Source: Streptomyces ambofaciens ATCC 23877 (GTDB lineage Bacteria > Actinomycetota > Actinomycetes > Streptomycetales > Streptomycetaceae). Taken from it: a stretch of 64,000 bases of DNA. The number at the start of each line of letters is the position of its first letter. The stretch's first letter is position 1. The DNA lies in NCBI RefSeq assembly GCF_001267885.1, contig NZ_CP012382.1, forward strand, positions 6,435,001 to 6,499,000, written 5' to 3'. Made by a program: the position numbers and the translations under genes. The notes under the pieces are model-generated. The model did not search any database, was not told the DNA's origin, and worked only from the letters and a program-made list of their open reading frames with translations. Shown here in pieces: positions 27,196 through 35,721 of the stretch.

Positions 27196-28818
27196 TCAGC
27201 CCTTCAGCTGCTCGTAGGCGGGCAGCGTCAGGAAGTCGGCGTAGTCCTCGTCGAGCGACACCGTGAGCAGCAGGTCGTGGGCCTGCTGCCAGTTGCCGGC
27301 CGCGAAGGCCTCGTCGCCGATCTCGGCGCGGACGTTCGCCAGCTCCTCGGCGGCGACCTTGCGGGCCAGCTCGGCGGTGACCTGCTCGCCGTTGTCGAGG
27401 ACGACCTCCGCGTTGATCCACTGCCAGATCTGCGAGCGCGAGATCTCGGCGGTGGCCGCGTCCTCCATCAGATTGAAGATGGCGACCGCGCCGAGGCCGC
27501 GCAGCCACGCCTCGATGTAACGGATGCCGACCTGGACGGCGTTGACCAGACCCGCGTAGGTCGGCTTGGCGTCCAGCGAGTCGATCGCGATCAGGTCGGC
27601 CGCCCGCACGTCGACGTCCTCGCGCAGCCGGTCCTTCTGGTGGGGCTTGTCGCCGAGGACCTTGTCGAAGGACTCCATGGCGATCGGGACCAGGTCGGGG
27701 TGGGCGACCCAGGAGCCGTCGAACCCGTCGTTCGCCTCGCGGTCCTTGTCGGCGCGGACCTTCTCGAAGGCGACCTTGTTGACCTCGGCGTCGCGCCGCG
27801 AGGGGATGAACGCGGCCATGCCGCCGATCGCGTGCGCCCCGCGCTTGTGGCAGGTGCGGACGAGGAGCTCGGTGTACGCGCGCATGAACGGCGCGGTCAT
27901 CGTCACGGCGTTGCGGTCCGGCAGCACGAACCTGGCGCCGCCGTCCCGGAAGTTCTTCACGATGGAGAACAGGTAGTCCCAGCGGCCGGCGTTCAGTCCG
28001 GCGGCGTGGTCGCGCAGTTCGTAGAGGATCTCCTCCATCTCGTACGCGGCCGTGATCGTCTCGATCAGGACGGTGGCGCGGACGGTGCCCTGCGGGATGC
28101 CGACGTAGTCCTGCGCGAAGACGAAGACCTCGTTCCAGAGACGGGCCTCCAGGTGCGACTCCGTCTTCGGGAGGTAGAAGTACGGGCCCTTGCCGAGGTC
28201 CAGCAGGCGCTGGGCGTTGTGGAAGAAGTACAGGCCGAAGTCGACCAGCGCGCCCGGGACCGCGCGGCCGTCGACCTGGAGGTGACGCTCGTCGAGGTGC
28301 CAGCCGCGCGGGCGCATGACGACCGTCGCCAGCTCCTCGTCCGGGCGCAGGGCGTACGACTTGCCGGTGCGCTCGTCGGTGAAGTCGATGGTGCGGGTGT
28401 AGGCGGCGGTCAGGTTGAGCTGGCCGAGGACCACGTTCTCCCAGGTCGGAGCGGAGGCGTCCTCGAAGTCGGCGAGCCAGACCCGCGCACCCGAGTTGAG
28501 CGCGTTGATGGTCATCTTGCGGTCGGTCGGGCCGGTGATCTCGACCCGGCGGTCCTGCAGCGCGGCCGGGGCCGGGGCCACCTTCCAGGAGTCGTCCGCG
28601 CGGACGGCGGCGGTCTCCGGGAGGAAGTCGAGCGTGGAGGTGCGGGCGATCTCGGCGCGGCGCTCCGCACGGCGGGTGAGGAGCTCGTCACGCCGGGGCG
28701 TGAACCTCCGGTGCAGCTCGGCCACGAAGGCGAGCGCCGCATCGGTGAGGACCTCCTCCTGCCGGGGCAGAGGCTCGGCGTCGACGATGGCCAGCGTGGA
28801 CGGCGCTGGTGCGGACAT
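27196..28818 (-). CDS. aceB: Malate synthase A
   Basis: 540 residues of the malate synthase A class. It condenses glyoxylate with acetyl-CoA to malate. Recognisable regions are [70 protein letters not shown] (catalytic Glu/Asp metal site) and [12 protein letters not shown]. It gives the second outlet for glyoxylate from allantoin, besides gcl. Its promoter contains an AllR-type palindrome between the -35 and -10 boxes, tying it to purine catabolism rather than only to acetate growth. No isocitrate lyase gene is adjacent. Confidence 0.96.
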   Translation of the reverse strand: MSAPAPSTLAIVDAEPLPRQEEVLTDAALAFVAELHRRFTPRRDELLTRRAERRAEIARTSTLDFLPETAAVRADDSWKVAPAPAALQDRRVEITGPTDRKMTINALNSGARVWLADFEDASAPTWENVVLGQLNLTAAYTRTIDFTDERTGKSYALRPDEELATVVMRPRGWHLDERHLQVDGRAVPGALVDFGLYFFHNAQRLLDLGKGPYFYLPKTESHLEARLWNEVFVFAQDYVGIPQGTVRATVLIETITAAYEMEEILYELRDHAAGLNAGRWDYLFSIVKNFRDGGARFVLPDRNAVTMTAPFMRAYTELLVRTCHKRGAHAIGGMAAFIPSRRDAEVNKVAFEKVRADKDREANDGFDGSWVAHPDLVPIAMESFDKVLGDKPHQKDRLREDVDVRAADLIAIDSLDAKPTYAGLVNAVQVGIRYIEAWLRGLGAVAIFNLMEDAATAEISRSQIWQWINAEVVLDNGEQVTAELARKVAAEELANVRAEIGDEAFAAGNWQQAHDLLLTVSLDEDYADFLTLPAYEQLKG

Positions 28819-28885
28819 GAGCTGTCACTTCCTTCAGCGGTGGCACCGGGTGCCAGAGGGCGCGTACGGGGCATTGCGCACTCGC

Positions 28886-28927
28886 AGTGGGGGTCCCCCC
28901 GGTCGAGCGCAGCCGAGAGTGGGGAGG
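28886..28927. repeat. Probable dispersed Streptomyces intergenic repeat
   Basis: A GGGGGTCCCCCC palindrome followed by GGTCGAGCGCAGCCGAGAGT and a G-run. From memory, near-identical 'GTCCCCCCGCTCGAGCG...GCCGAGAGTGGGGG' elements recur between genes in many Streptomyces genomes. It lies in the aceB leader. Confidence 0.5.
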
Positions 28928-28948
28928 ACGAGTGCTTCTGGTCAGTGG

Positions 28949-28977
28949 ATAGTAGTTTCCTCATCGTGGAACTTCAA
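28949..28977 (-). promoter_or_regulatory. aceB promoter with AllR-type operator between -35 and -10
   Basis: Minus-strand TTGAAG (28977-28972), 17-bp spacer, TACTAT (28954-28949). The palindrome TTCCTCATCGTGGAA (28957-28971) fills the spacer exactly, a classical repressor position. Confidence 0.7.
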
Positions 28978-29036
28978 GGAGTGTTGATGTCGAGATTCTC
29001 TGAGTCGAGGGAAGGTGGCGCCCAGTGCCACGCCAC

Positions 29037-29636
29037 TCACTCGAGGTGGTGCAGGTCGGCCGCGGTGTCGATGTCGTAGGGCAGCGCCACGTCCCCGCAC
29101 TCCACGAGCGCGATCTCCGCCTCGTGTTCCCTCAGATAGGCGCGTGCCCCCCGGTCCCCGGTCGCAGTCGCCGAGACGCCCGCCCAGTGGGCGGCGCCGA
29201 GCAGGACGGGATGCCCGCGCACGCCCGCGTACGCCGCCGAGGCGAGCGACGTCTCGTCCCGGTACCCGGCGCGCACCCGTGCCATCGCCCGCGCGCCGAT
29301 GCCGGGCTGGTCCACCAGCGACACCAGCGCGGCCCGCGCTCCGGTGCCGGCCAGTGAGCCGAGCCCGGCGCACAGCGACGAGCCCATGCCCTCTTCCCAG
29401 GCGGGGTTGTCCACCAGTACGCATCCGTCGAGCGCCGCCCGCGCCCGCACCTCCTCGGCGCGCGCCCCCAGGACGACGTGCACGCGGGTGCAGCCTGCCG
29501 CGCGCAACGCGGCGATCGCATGTTCGACGAGCGGGTGTCCGTGGTGTTCGAGCAGGGCCTTGGGCCGTCCGCCGAGCCGCCGCCCGCCGCCGGCGGCCAG
29601 CAGCACCCCGGCCACCTGGTCTTCGTTGTCCGTCAT
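29037..29636 (-). CDS. MobA/MocA-like nucleotidyltransferase
   Basis: 199 residues. The NTP-transferase signature LLAAGGGRRLGGRPKALLEHHGHPLVEHA opens the protein, with VSLVDQPGIG (metal Asp) at about residue 105 and GHPVLLG and YDIDTAADLHHLE at the end. This is the MocA/MobA-like type that loads CMP or GMP on molybdopterin. Xanthine dehydrogenase, which supplies urate, needs molybdopterin cytosine dinucleotide, so an MCD-synthesis role near purine genes is attractive but inferred; no xdh gene lies in the window. Confidence 0.8.
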   Translation of the reverse strand: MTDNEDQVAGVLLAAGGGRRLGGRPKALLEHHGHPLVEHAIAALRAAGCTRVHVVLGARAEEVRARAALDGCVLVDNPAWEEGMGSSLCAGLGSLAGTGARAALVSLVDQPGIGARAMARVRAGYRDETSLASAAYAGVRGHPVLLGAAHWAGVSATATGDRGARAYLREHEAEIALVECGDVALPYDIDTAADLHHLE

Positions 29637-29837
29637 GCGTCCTGCATACCCGACCGCCCGTCGAACGCCCCGGCGCGCGGCGGGCTTATCAGAGGACTGA
29701 ATTTCGGTCCGCCCGGTGGCGCGTCCGGCGCCAGGTGGCGTTTACTGGCCCGCGTCCCCGGCGCCCGACCAGCGACCTGGGGCGCTCGGCACGTTCACCA
29801 GGCAGGGGCGCACGACGGCGTGCGAGGGGGAGGGGCT

Positions 29838-30152
29838 GTGTTGCGGAGCTTGGGGCAGGGGCAGGTGACGGTCGGCGACGAGGACGTCAGGGTGACGGCG
29901 CTGCGGACCGCGGTGTCCCGGTTGCGCCGTCAACTCGCGTTGCTGCGCGCGGACTTCCCGGACCGGGCCGTGGCCGAGGACGAACTGGCGGACCTGGCCG
30001 CGATGACGGCGCACGGGGTCCCCGAGGTGTCCCGGCTGCACCGCTCCCTGCTGCTGATAGTCGGGGCGATCGGCTCCGTCAGCGCCTTGTCGCGAGGCCT
30101 GACGGAGGTCCGTCAGGCCGTCGAGCTCTTCGGCGACCCCCCGCGTCGGTGA
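29838..30152 (+). CDS. DUF5955-like hypothetical protein
   Basis: 104 residues, GTG start preceded by GAGGGGGAGG. Nearly all helical: DVRVTALRTAVSRLRRQLALLRADFPDRAVAEDELADLAAMTAHGVPEVSRLHRSLLLIVGAIGSVSALSRGLTEVRQAVELFG. It matches what is known of the Streptomyces DUF5955 family, function unknown. The open frame extends far upstream, but the residues before this start are not protein-like. Confidence 0.65.
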   Translation: MLRSLGQGQVTVGDEDVRVTALRTAVSRLRRQLALLRADFPDRAVAEDELADLAAMTAHGVPEVSRLHRSLLLIVGAIGSVSALSRGLTEVRQAVELFGDPPRR

Positions 30153-30339
30153 GCCACGGGCCGACGCGTTCGCCGGCCACCCCGCGCGGCGGTGCCCCGC
30201 GGGCCGGCGTGCCCGCCTGTCGGGCGTCGGCTCGGGGCGGCCCGGAGCGGGCGTGAGCGGTGCGTCTCGCCGCGCCGGTGGCGGCAGCCGTCGTGCGGGG
30301 CGGTGACGACCGGAAGCCCTCCGTGCGAGCGGTGGCCGC

Positions 30340-31143
30340 TCAGGCGGCCGGGGTGCCGTTCGAGGCCAGCAGGGCCTCCGACAGTTCGGCCGCGACCTGC
30401 TGGAGCAGCGGCACCATCCGGTCGGTGGCGGCCTCCGTGACCCGGCCGGCCGGGCCGGAGATGGAGATGGCGGCCGCGGTGGGGGAGTTCGGCACCGAGA
30501 CGGCCAGGCAGCGGACGCCGATCTCCTGCTCGTTGTCGTCGATCGCGTAGCCCTGGCGCCGCACGTCCGCCAGCGCCGCGATGAAACCGTCCGGTGTGGT
30601 GATGGTCTTCTCGGTCGCGGCCGGCATGCCGGTCCGGCCCAGCAGCGCCCGCACCTCGTCCGCCGGGAAGTCCGCGAGCAGCGCCTTGCCCACTCCGGTG
30701 GAGTGCGGCAGCACGCGCCGGCCGACCTCCGTGAACATGCGCATCGAGTGCTTGGACGGCACCTGGGCGACGTACACGATCTCGTCCCCGTCCAGCAGTG
30801 CCATGTTCGCCGTCTCACCGGTCTCCTCGACCAGCCGGGCCAGGTGCGGGCGGGCCCAGGTGCCGAGCAGCCGGGAGGCGGACTCGCCGAGCCGGATCAG
30901 ACGGGGGCCCAGCGCGTACCGGCGGTTGGGCTGCTGGCGTACGTACCCGCAGGCCACGAGCGTGCGCATCAGGCGGTGGATGGTGGGCAGCGGCAGTCCG
31001 CTGCTCGCGGAGAGCTCGCTCAGGCCGACCTCGCCGCCCGCGTCCGCCATCCGTTCGAGCAGGTCGAAGGCGCGCTCCAGGGACTGGACGCCGCCTGTGG
31101 CGGACCTGGCGGAGTCGGTGGTGCTGGCGCTGGACGTCGGCAC
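30340..31143 (-). CDS. allR: IclR-family regulator AllR of allantoin/purine catabolism
   Basis: 267 residues. N-terminal winged helix (GGVQSLERAFDLLERMADAGGEVGLSELSASSGLPLPTIHRLMRTLVACGYVRQ, about residues 17-72) and the IclR effector domain (AHP/RPHLARLVEETGETANMALLDGDEIVYV to GVRCLAVSVPN and AAISISGPAGRV). It is divergent from allB, the position of AllR, the characterised repressor of allantoin genes in Streptomyces coelicolor, in which allantoate/glyoxylate-type ligands relieve repression. The window contains five TTCC-N7-GGAA-type palindromes consistent with an IclR-family operator. Confidence 0.9.
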   Translation of the reverse strand: MPTSSASTTDSARSATGGVQSLERAFDLLERMADAGGEVGLSELSASSGLPLPTIHRLMRTLVACGYVRQQPNRRYALGPRLIRLGESASRLLGTWARPHLARLVEETGETANMALLDGDEIVYVAQVPSKHSMRMFTEVGRRVLPHSTGVGKALLADFPADEVRALLGRTGMPAATEKTITTPDGFIAALADVRRQGYAIDDNEQEIGVRCLAVSVPNSPTAAAISISGPAGRVTEAATDRMVPLLQQVAAELSEALLASNGTPAA

Positions 31144-31195
31144 GGCACGTTCCTTTCGGGGCTGGCGGGAGGAAAGAAGCGTACCCGGCGGCCGG

Positions 31196-31258
31196 TTGAC
31201 TACCGGCTTGTACGTAGCTACGTTCTGCTTGCTGGAATTCTAATTCCGCTTTGTGGAA
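31196..31258 (+). promoter_or_regulatory. allB promoter P1 with AllR-type operator
   Basis: TTGACT (31196-31201), 17 bp, TACGTT (31219-31224). The palindrome TTCCGCTTTGTGGAA (31244-31258) follows about 20 bp after the -10, preceded by an overlapping GGAATTCTAATTCC (31234-31247). About 130 bp of leader remain before the allB start. Confidence 0.65.
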
Positions 31259-31303
31259 ACGTCCAGGGCTCGGTCGTGGTCACGCCTACACAAAGGGTGC
31301 CTC

Positions 31304-31351
31304 TTGACGGGGCGGAACCGGGAATGAAGACTCCTTCAACAGAACGTTGAA
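31304..31351 (+). promoter_or_regulatory. allB promoter P2 with TCAAC-N5-GTTGA operator
   Basis: A second promoter-like pair TTGACG (31304-31309), 17 bp, AAGACT (31327-31332), with the palindrome TTCAACAGAACGTTGAA (31335-31351) at the expected transcription start. The -10 is imperfect. Confidence 0.5.
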
Positions 31352-31386
31352 ATCGTCGGCGGAGATCGGCGGAGAGAGGGGTTCGG

Positions 31387-32724
31387 GTGTCCGAGGCTGA
31401 ACTGGTGCTGCGCTCGACGCGCGTCGTCACTCCCGAGGGGACACGCGCCGCGTCCATCGCGGTGACCGGGGAGAAGATCACGGCCGTCCTGCCGTACGAC
31501 GCCCCCGTCCCGGCGGGCGCCCGGCTGGAGGACGTCGGCGACCACGTCGTCCTGCCCGGCCTGGTCGACACCCACGTGCACGTGAACGACCCCGGCCGCA
31601 CCGAGTGGGAGGGCTTCTGGACCGCCACCCGCGCCGCGGCGGCCGGTGGCATCACCACCCTCGTCGACATGCCGCTCAACTCCATCCCGCCGACCACCAC
31701 GGTGGAGAACCTGCGCACCAAGCGCGAGGTCGCCGCCGACAAGGCGCACATCGACGTCGGCTTCTGGGGCGGCGCCCTGCCCGACAACGTCAAGGACCTG
31801 CGCCCGCTGCACGAGTCCGGCGTCTTCGGCTTCAAGGCCTTCCTGTCCCCGTCGGGCGTGGACGAGTTCCCGCACCTGGACCAGGAGCAACTGGCCCGGT
31901 CCCTGGCGGAGATCGCCGCTTTCGACGGCCTGCTGATCGTGCACGCCGAGGACCCGCACCACCTGGCCGCGGCCCCGCAGCAGGGCGGCCCCAAGTACTC
32001 CCACTTCCTCGCCAGCCGCCCGCGCGACGCCGAGGACACCGCGATCGCCGGCCTCCTCGCCCAGGCGAAACGGCTCGGCGCGCGCGTGCACGTGCTCCAC
32101 CTGTCCTCCAGCGACGCCCTGCCGCTGATCGCCGAGGCCCGCGCCGAGGGCGTGCGGGTGACGGTCGAGACCTGCCCGCACTACCTCACCCTCACCGCCG
32201 AGGAAGTGCCCGACGGCGCCAGCGAGTTCAAGTGCTGCCCGCCGATCCGCGAGGCCGCCAACCAGGACCTGCTGTGGCAGGCGCTGGTGGACGGCACCAT
32301 CGACTGCGTGGTCACCGACCACTCGCCGTCCACGGCCGACCTCAAGACCGACGACTTCGCCACCGCCTGGGGCGGCATCGCCGGCCTCCAGCTCAGCCTG
32401 CCGGCCATGTGGACCAAGGCCCGTGAGCGCGGCCTCGGTCTGGAGGACATCGTGCGCTGGATGTCCGCGAACACCGCAAGCCAGGTGGGGCTCGACGGGC
32501 GCAAGGGCGCCATAGCCGCCGGCCACGACGCCGACTTCGCCGTCCTCGCCCCCGACGAGACCTTCACCGTCGACCCGGCCGCCCTCCAGCACCGCAACCG
32601 CGTCACCGCGTACGCGGGCAAGACCCTGTACGGCGTCGTGAAGTCCACCTGGCTGCGCGGACGGCGCGTCGTGGCGGACGGCGCGTTCACCGAGCCGAAG
32701 GGACAGCTCCTCGACCGGGCCTGA
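31387..32724 (+). CDS. allB: Allantoinase
   Basis: 445 residues, GTG start. Zinc amidohydrolase converting allantoin to allantoate. Metal-site motifs: [17 protein letters not shown], the carbamylated lysine in [10 protein letters not shown] (about residue 150), [19 protein letters not shown] and CVVTDHSPS. Full length for the family. Followed after 62 bp by allantoicase. Its long leader holds two promoter/operator sets. Confidence 0.96.
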   Translation: MSEAELVLRSTRVVTPEGTRAASIAVTGEKITAVLPYDAPVPAGARLEDVGDHVVLPGLVDTHVHVNDPGRTEWEGFWTATRAAAAGGITTLVDMPLNSIPPTTTVENLRTKREVAADKAHIDVGFWGGALPDNVKDLRPLHESGVFGFKAFLSPSGVDEFPHLDQEQLARSLAEIAAFDGLLIVHAEDPHHLAAAPQQGGPKYSHFLASRPRDAEDTAIAGLLAQAKRLGARVHVLHLSSSDALPLIAEARAEGVRVTVETCPHYLTLTAEEVPDGASEFKCCPPIREAANQDLLWQALVDGTIDCVVTDHSPSTADLKTDDFATAWGGIAGLQLSLPAMWTKARERGLGLEDIVRWMSANTASQVGLDGRKGAIAAGHDADFAVLAPDETFTVDPAALQHRNRVTAYAGKTLYGVVKSTWLRGRRVVADGAFTEPKGQLLDRA

Positions 32725-32786
32725 CGCGTCCGGACCCCTTGAACCACACACACCACGAACGACCCCGAAAGGAACACCTGATCACC

Positions 32787-33917
32787 GTGACGGCCCAGCA
32801 GAACCCCTCGTTGGCCAGCTTCACCGGAGACGCGAACCCCTACGGAGGCGGCGACCCGTACGCGGACTACCGCACCGCCGACCTCCCCTTCACCCAGTAC
32901 GCCAACCTTGCCGACCGGCAGCTCGGCGCGGGTGTCGTCGCCGCCAACGACGAGTTCTTCGCCCAGCGCGAGAACCTGCTGGTGCCGGAGCCCGCCGAGT
33001 TCGACCCCGAGCACTTCGGGCACAAGGGCAAGGTCATGGACGGCTGGGAGACCCGTCGGCGCCGCGGCGCGTCGGCCGAGCACCCCTGGCCCACCGAGGA
33101 CGACCACGACTGGGCGCTCATCCGCCTCGGCGCCCCCGGCGTGATCCGCGGCATCGTCGTCGACACGGCCCACTTCCGCGGCAACTACCCGCAGGCCGTC
33201 TCCGTCGAGGGCACCTCGGTCGCGGGCTCCCCGTCGCCCGAGGAACTGCTCGCGGACGACGTCAAGTGGACGACCCTGGTCCCGCGCACGGCGGTCGGCG
33301 GCCACGCGGCCAACGGCTTCGCCGTCCTGGCCGAGCAGCGCTTCACCCACCTGCGCCTCAAGCAGCACCCGGACGGTGGTATCGCCCGCCTGCGGGTGTA
33401 CGGCGAGGTCGTCCCCGACCCCGCGTGGCTCACGGCCCTCGGCACCTTCGACGTGGTGGCGCTGGAGAACGGCGGCCAGGTCGAGGACGCCTCCAACCTC
33501 TTCTACTCGCCGGCCACCAACACCATCCAGCCGGGCCGCTCCCGCAAGATGGACGACGGCTGGGAGACCCGCCGCCGACGGGACCAGGGCAACGACTGGA
33601 TCCGCTACCGGCTGGTGGACCGCTCGCAGATCCGCGCGGTCGAGATCGACACGGCCTACCTGAAGGGCAACTCGGCCGGCTGGGCGTCGGTGTCCGTGAA
33701 GGACGGTGAGGACGGCGAGTGGCGCGAGATCCTGCCGCGCACCCGGATGCAGCCCGACACCAACCACCGCTTCGTGCTGCCGGAGACGGCCGTCGGCACC
33801 CACGCGCGCGTGGACATCTTCCCCGACGGCGGCATCTCCCGCCTGCGCCTGTTCGGTTCCCTGACCGAGGACGGCGCGGCCCACCTCGCCGCCCGCCACC
33901 AGGAGCTCGGCGGCTGA
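32787..33917 (+). CDS. alc: Allantoicase
   Basis: 376 residues. It hydrolyses allantoate to ureidoglycolate and urea. The protein is an internal duplication: the block MDGWETRRRR (about residue 83) recurs as MDDGWETRRRR (about 255), each followed by a jelly-roll half with VVDTAHFRGNYPQ and EIDTAYLKGNSAG. This is the usual two-repeat allantoicase. GTG 32787 (VTAQQNPSLASF) is chosen; the frame is open upstream but offers only rare codons. Ureidoglycolate lyase is not encoded in the window. Confidence 0.94.
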   Translation: MTAQQNPSLASFTGDANPYGGGDPYADYRTADLPFTQYANLADRQLGAGVVAANDEFFAQRENLLVPEPAEFDPEHFGHKGKVMDGWETRRRRGASAEHPWPTEDDHDWALIRLGAPGVIRGIVVDTAHFRGNYPQAVSVEGTSVAGSPSPEELLADDVKWTTLVPRTAVGGHAANGFAVLAEQRFTHLRLKQHPDGGIARLRVYGEVVPDPAWLTALGTFDVVALENGGQVEDASNLFYSPATNTIQPGRSRKMDDGWETRRRRDQGNDWIRYRLVDRSQIRAVEIDTAYLKGNSAGWASVSVKDGEDGEWREILPRTRMQPDTNHRFVLPETAVGTHARVDIFPDGGISRLRLFGSLTEDGAAHLAARHQELGG

Positions 33918-33930
33918 CCCACCCCGACCC

Positions 33931-33970
33931 GTGGGGCGCGCCCGGCCTGGACAGCACCGGCGCGCCCCAC
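33931..33970. terminator. Convergent terminator hairpin
   Basis: GTGGGGCGCGC (33931-33941) pairs with GCGCGCCCCAC (33960-33970), between alc and the convergent SDR gene. Confidence 0.7.
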
Positions 33971-33989
33971 GCGCATCCCCCCGTCGGTG

Positions 33990-34754
33990 TCAGGCCGCGT
34001 GGCCGCCGTCCACCGAGAACTCCGCCCCGGTGACGTACCCGGCCGTCGCCAGGTGGGCGACGGTCGACGCCACCTCCTCGGCCGTGCCGAAGCGGCCCAG
34101 CGCGGTCAGCGCCGCCTGCCCCTCGGCGTACGGTCCGCCGGCCGGGTTCATGTCGGTGTCGATCGGCCCGGGGTGGACGATGTTCGCGGTGATGCCCCGC
34201 CCGCCCAGCTCCCGGGCCAGGGCCTTGGTCAGCCCGATGAGCGCCGACTTGCTCATCGCGTACAGCGTCCCGCCGGGACCCGGCACGCGCTGCGCCATGC
34301 AGCTGCCGACGGTGATGATCCGCCCGCCCGCGGTCATCCGGGCGGCCGCGGCCTGAGCGGTGAGGAAGACGCCCCGGACGTTGACGGCCAGCACCCGGTC
34401 CAGGTCGCCCACCGAGAAGCCCTCGACGGGGCCGAGCAGCCCGACACCCGCGTTGTTGACCAGCACGTCGAGCCCGCCCAGGGCGTCCGCGGCCCGCTCC
34501 ACCGCCCCCGCGGCCTCGTCCGCGTCACCGGCGTCCGCCCGCAGGGCCACCGCCCGGCGCCCCAGCGCCTCCACGGCCCGTACGACGTCCTCGGCCGCCT
34601 CCTTGCCGTTCACATAGGTGAGGGCCACGTCCGCGCCCTCCCGGGCCAGCCGCAGCACGGTCGCCGCGCCGATGCCGCGGCTGCCGCCCGTCACGAGGGC
34701 CGTCCGGCCGGTCAGCGGCGGGAGCGTGGGATGAGTGAGTGTGTTCGTGTTCAT
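33990..34754 (-). CDS. SDR-family NAD(P)-dependent oxidoreductase
   Basis: 254 residues from MNTNTLTHP. Classical SDR: cofactor motif TGGSRGIG (about residue 23), NNAG at about 100, catalytic Ser in VGSCMAQ and the YAMSK Tyr-Lys pair at about residue 165. VHPGPIDTDMNPAGG near the end is typical of the 3-oxoacyl-reductase-like group. Substrate unknown. It stands alone between allantoicase and the ribonuclease gene. Confidence 0.88.
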   Translation of the reverse strand: MNTNTLTHPTLPPLTGRTALVTGGSRGIGAATVLRLAREGADVALTYVNGKEAAEDVVRAVEALGRRAVALRADAGDADEAAGAVERAADALGGLDVLVNNAGVGLLGPVEGFSVGDLDRVLAVNVRGVFLTAQAAAARMTAGGRIITVGSCMAQRVPGPGGTLYAMSKSALIGLTKALARELGGRGITANIVHPGPIDTDMNPAGGPYAEGQAALTALGRFGTAEEVASTVAHLATAGYVTGAEFSVDGGHAA

Positions 34755-34915
34755 GCCTCCATCCCAGCGGACCGGGACGGCTCGTACCGGCGGTGAACGG
34801 ACGTCGTCCTCGCGCGGACGACGCGCCGAACTCGCCGAAAGTACATACGACTTACCGGCAACCTCCACGGTCTTGTCATTGACATGCCACTGTCTACGCG
34901 CGTCATCATGACGTC

Positions 34916-35311
34916 ATGCGATTCCCCCCACGCGCCGCCCGGCTCGGCGCGGCAGCCGCAGTCCTGTCCGCCCTCCTCGTGGGCGGCACCGTCTCGGCGA
35001 CCACCGCGGGAGCCGCCCCCGCCGCGGTCGGCGACATCTGCCTCAGCGACCTGCCCTCGCAGGCGCACGACACCCTCGACCTGATCGAACAGGGCGGCCC
35101 CTACCCCTTCGAACAGGACGGGACCGTCTTCCAGAACCGGGAGGGCATCCTGCCCGACCGGTCCACCGGCTACTACCACGAGTACACGGTGATCACCCCC
35201 GGCTCCGACACCCGGGGCGCCCGCCGGATCGTCACCGGTGAGCAGACCCGGGAGGACTACTACACGGCCGACCACTACGCCTCGTTCGACCTCGTCGACC
35301 ACGGCTGCTGA
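34916..35311 (+). CDS. Secreted guanyl-specific ribonuclease, RNase Sa type
   Basis: 131 residues. Signal peptide (about 1-34, ending AGA-AP). The mature part DICLSDLPSQAHDTLDLIEQGGPYPFEQDGTVFQNRE...STGYYHEYTVITPGSDTRGARRIVTGE...DHYASFDLVDHGC follows RNase Sa of Streptomyces aureofaciens almost throughout. Catalytic Glu (YHEYTV), Arg (RRIVTG) and His (DHYASF) are present, as are the two cysteines of the disulfide (CLSD and final C). It cleaves RNA after guanosine outside the cell. No barstar-like inhibitor gene is adjacent. Confidence 0.95.
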   Translation: MRFPPRAARLGAAAAVLSALLVGGTVSATTAGAAPAAVGDICLSDLPSQAHDTLDLIEQGGPYPFEQDGTVFQNREGILPDRSTGYYHEYTVITPGSDTRGARRIVTGEQTREDYYTADHYASFDLVDHGC

Positions 35312-35344
35312 GAACCGCGGCCCGGGCCCGGCCCGGACCCGGGG

Positions 35345-35542
35345 TCACCCGCGCCGGCTCTCGGCGGCGGCGAACAGCGCGCCGCCGAGAGCCAGCAGCA
35401 CCACGCTCGCGTAGACCTCGTAGCCGTCGAGGACGCCGATCCGCTGCACCACGCCCCAGTTCCAGTCGGTGAACTCGTGCACCAGACCGGCCACGCCTTG
35501 GATCACGGCCATCAGGCCCAGGAACTCCAGCAACTCCTTCAT
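35345..35542 (-). CDS. Small membrane protein
   Basis: 65 residues from MKELLEFLGLMAVIQGVAGLVHEF. Two hydrophobic helices (about 5-22 and 42-60) flank a short loop with DWNWGVVQRIGVLDGYE, ending in a basic tail. No family recognised. It is convergent with the ribonuclease gene and divergent from the histidine kinase. The start is preceded by no strong SD. Confidence 0.5.
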   Translation of the reverse strand: MKELLEFLGLMAVIQGVAGLVHEFTDWNWGVVQRIGVLDGYEVYASVVLLALGGALFAAAESRRG

Positions 35543-35721
35543 GCCGACGACCCTCGCCCCGCGGTCCCCCCACACGCATCGGCCGCGGGGCGAGCCCTGC
35601 CCGACGGAAGGCTCCGGTGCGCGCGGGCCCGGGCATCGAAAGTCGACGGCTTCGCGACTTCGGTCGCTCATCCCGCTCTCCCGGCCGCCGTGGCCGCCAC
35701 CGCTGCGTAGATTCGTCGACC

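Noticed and set aside
28886..28927. Insertion-sequence end or attachment site
   Set aside because: No transposase and no target duplication; it resembles common Streptomyces intergenic repeats.
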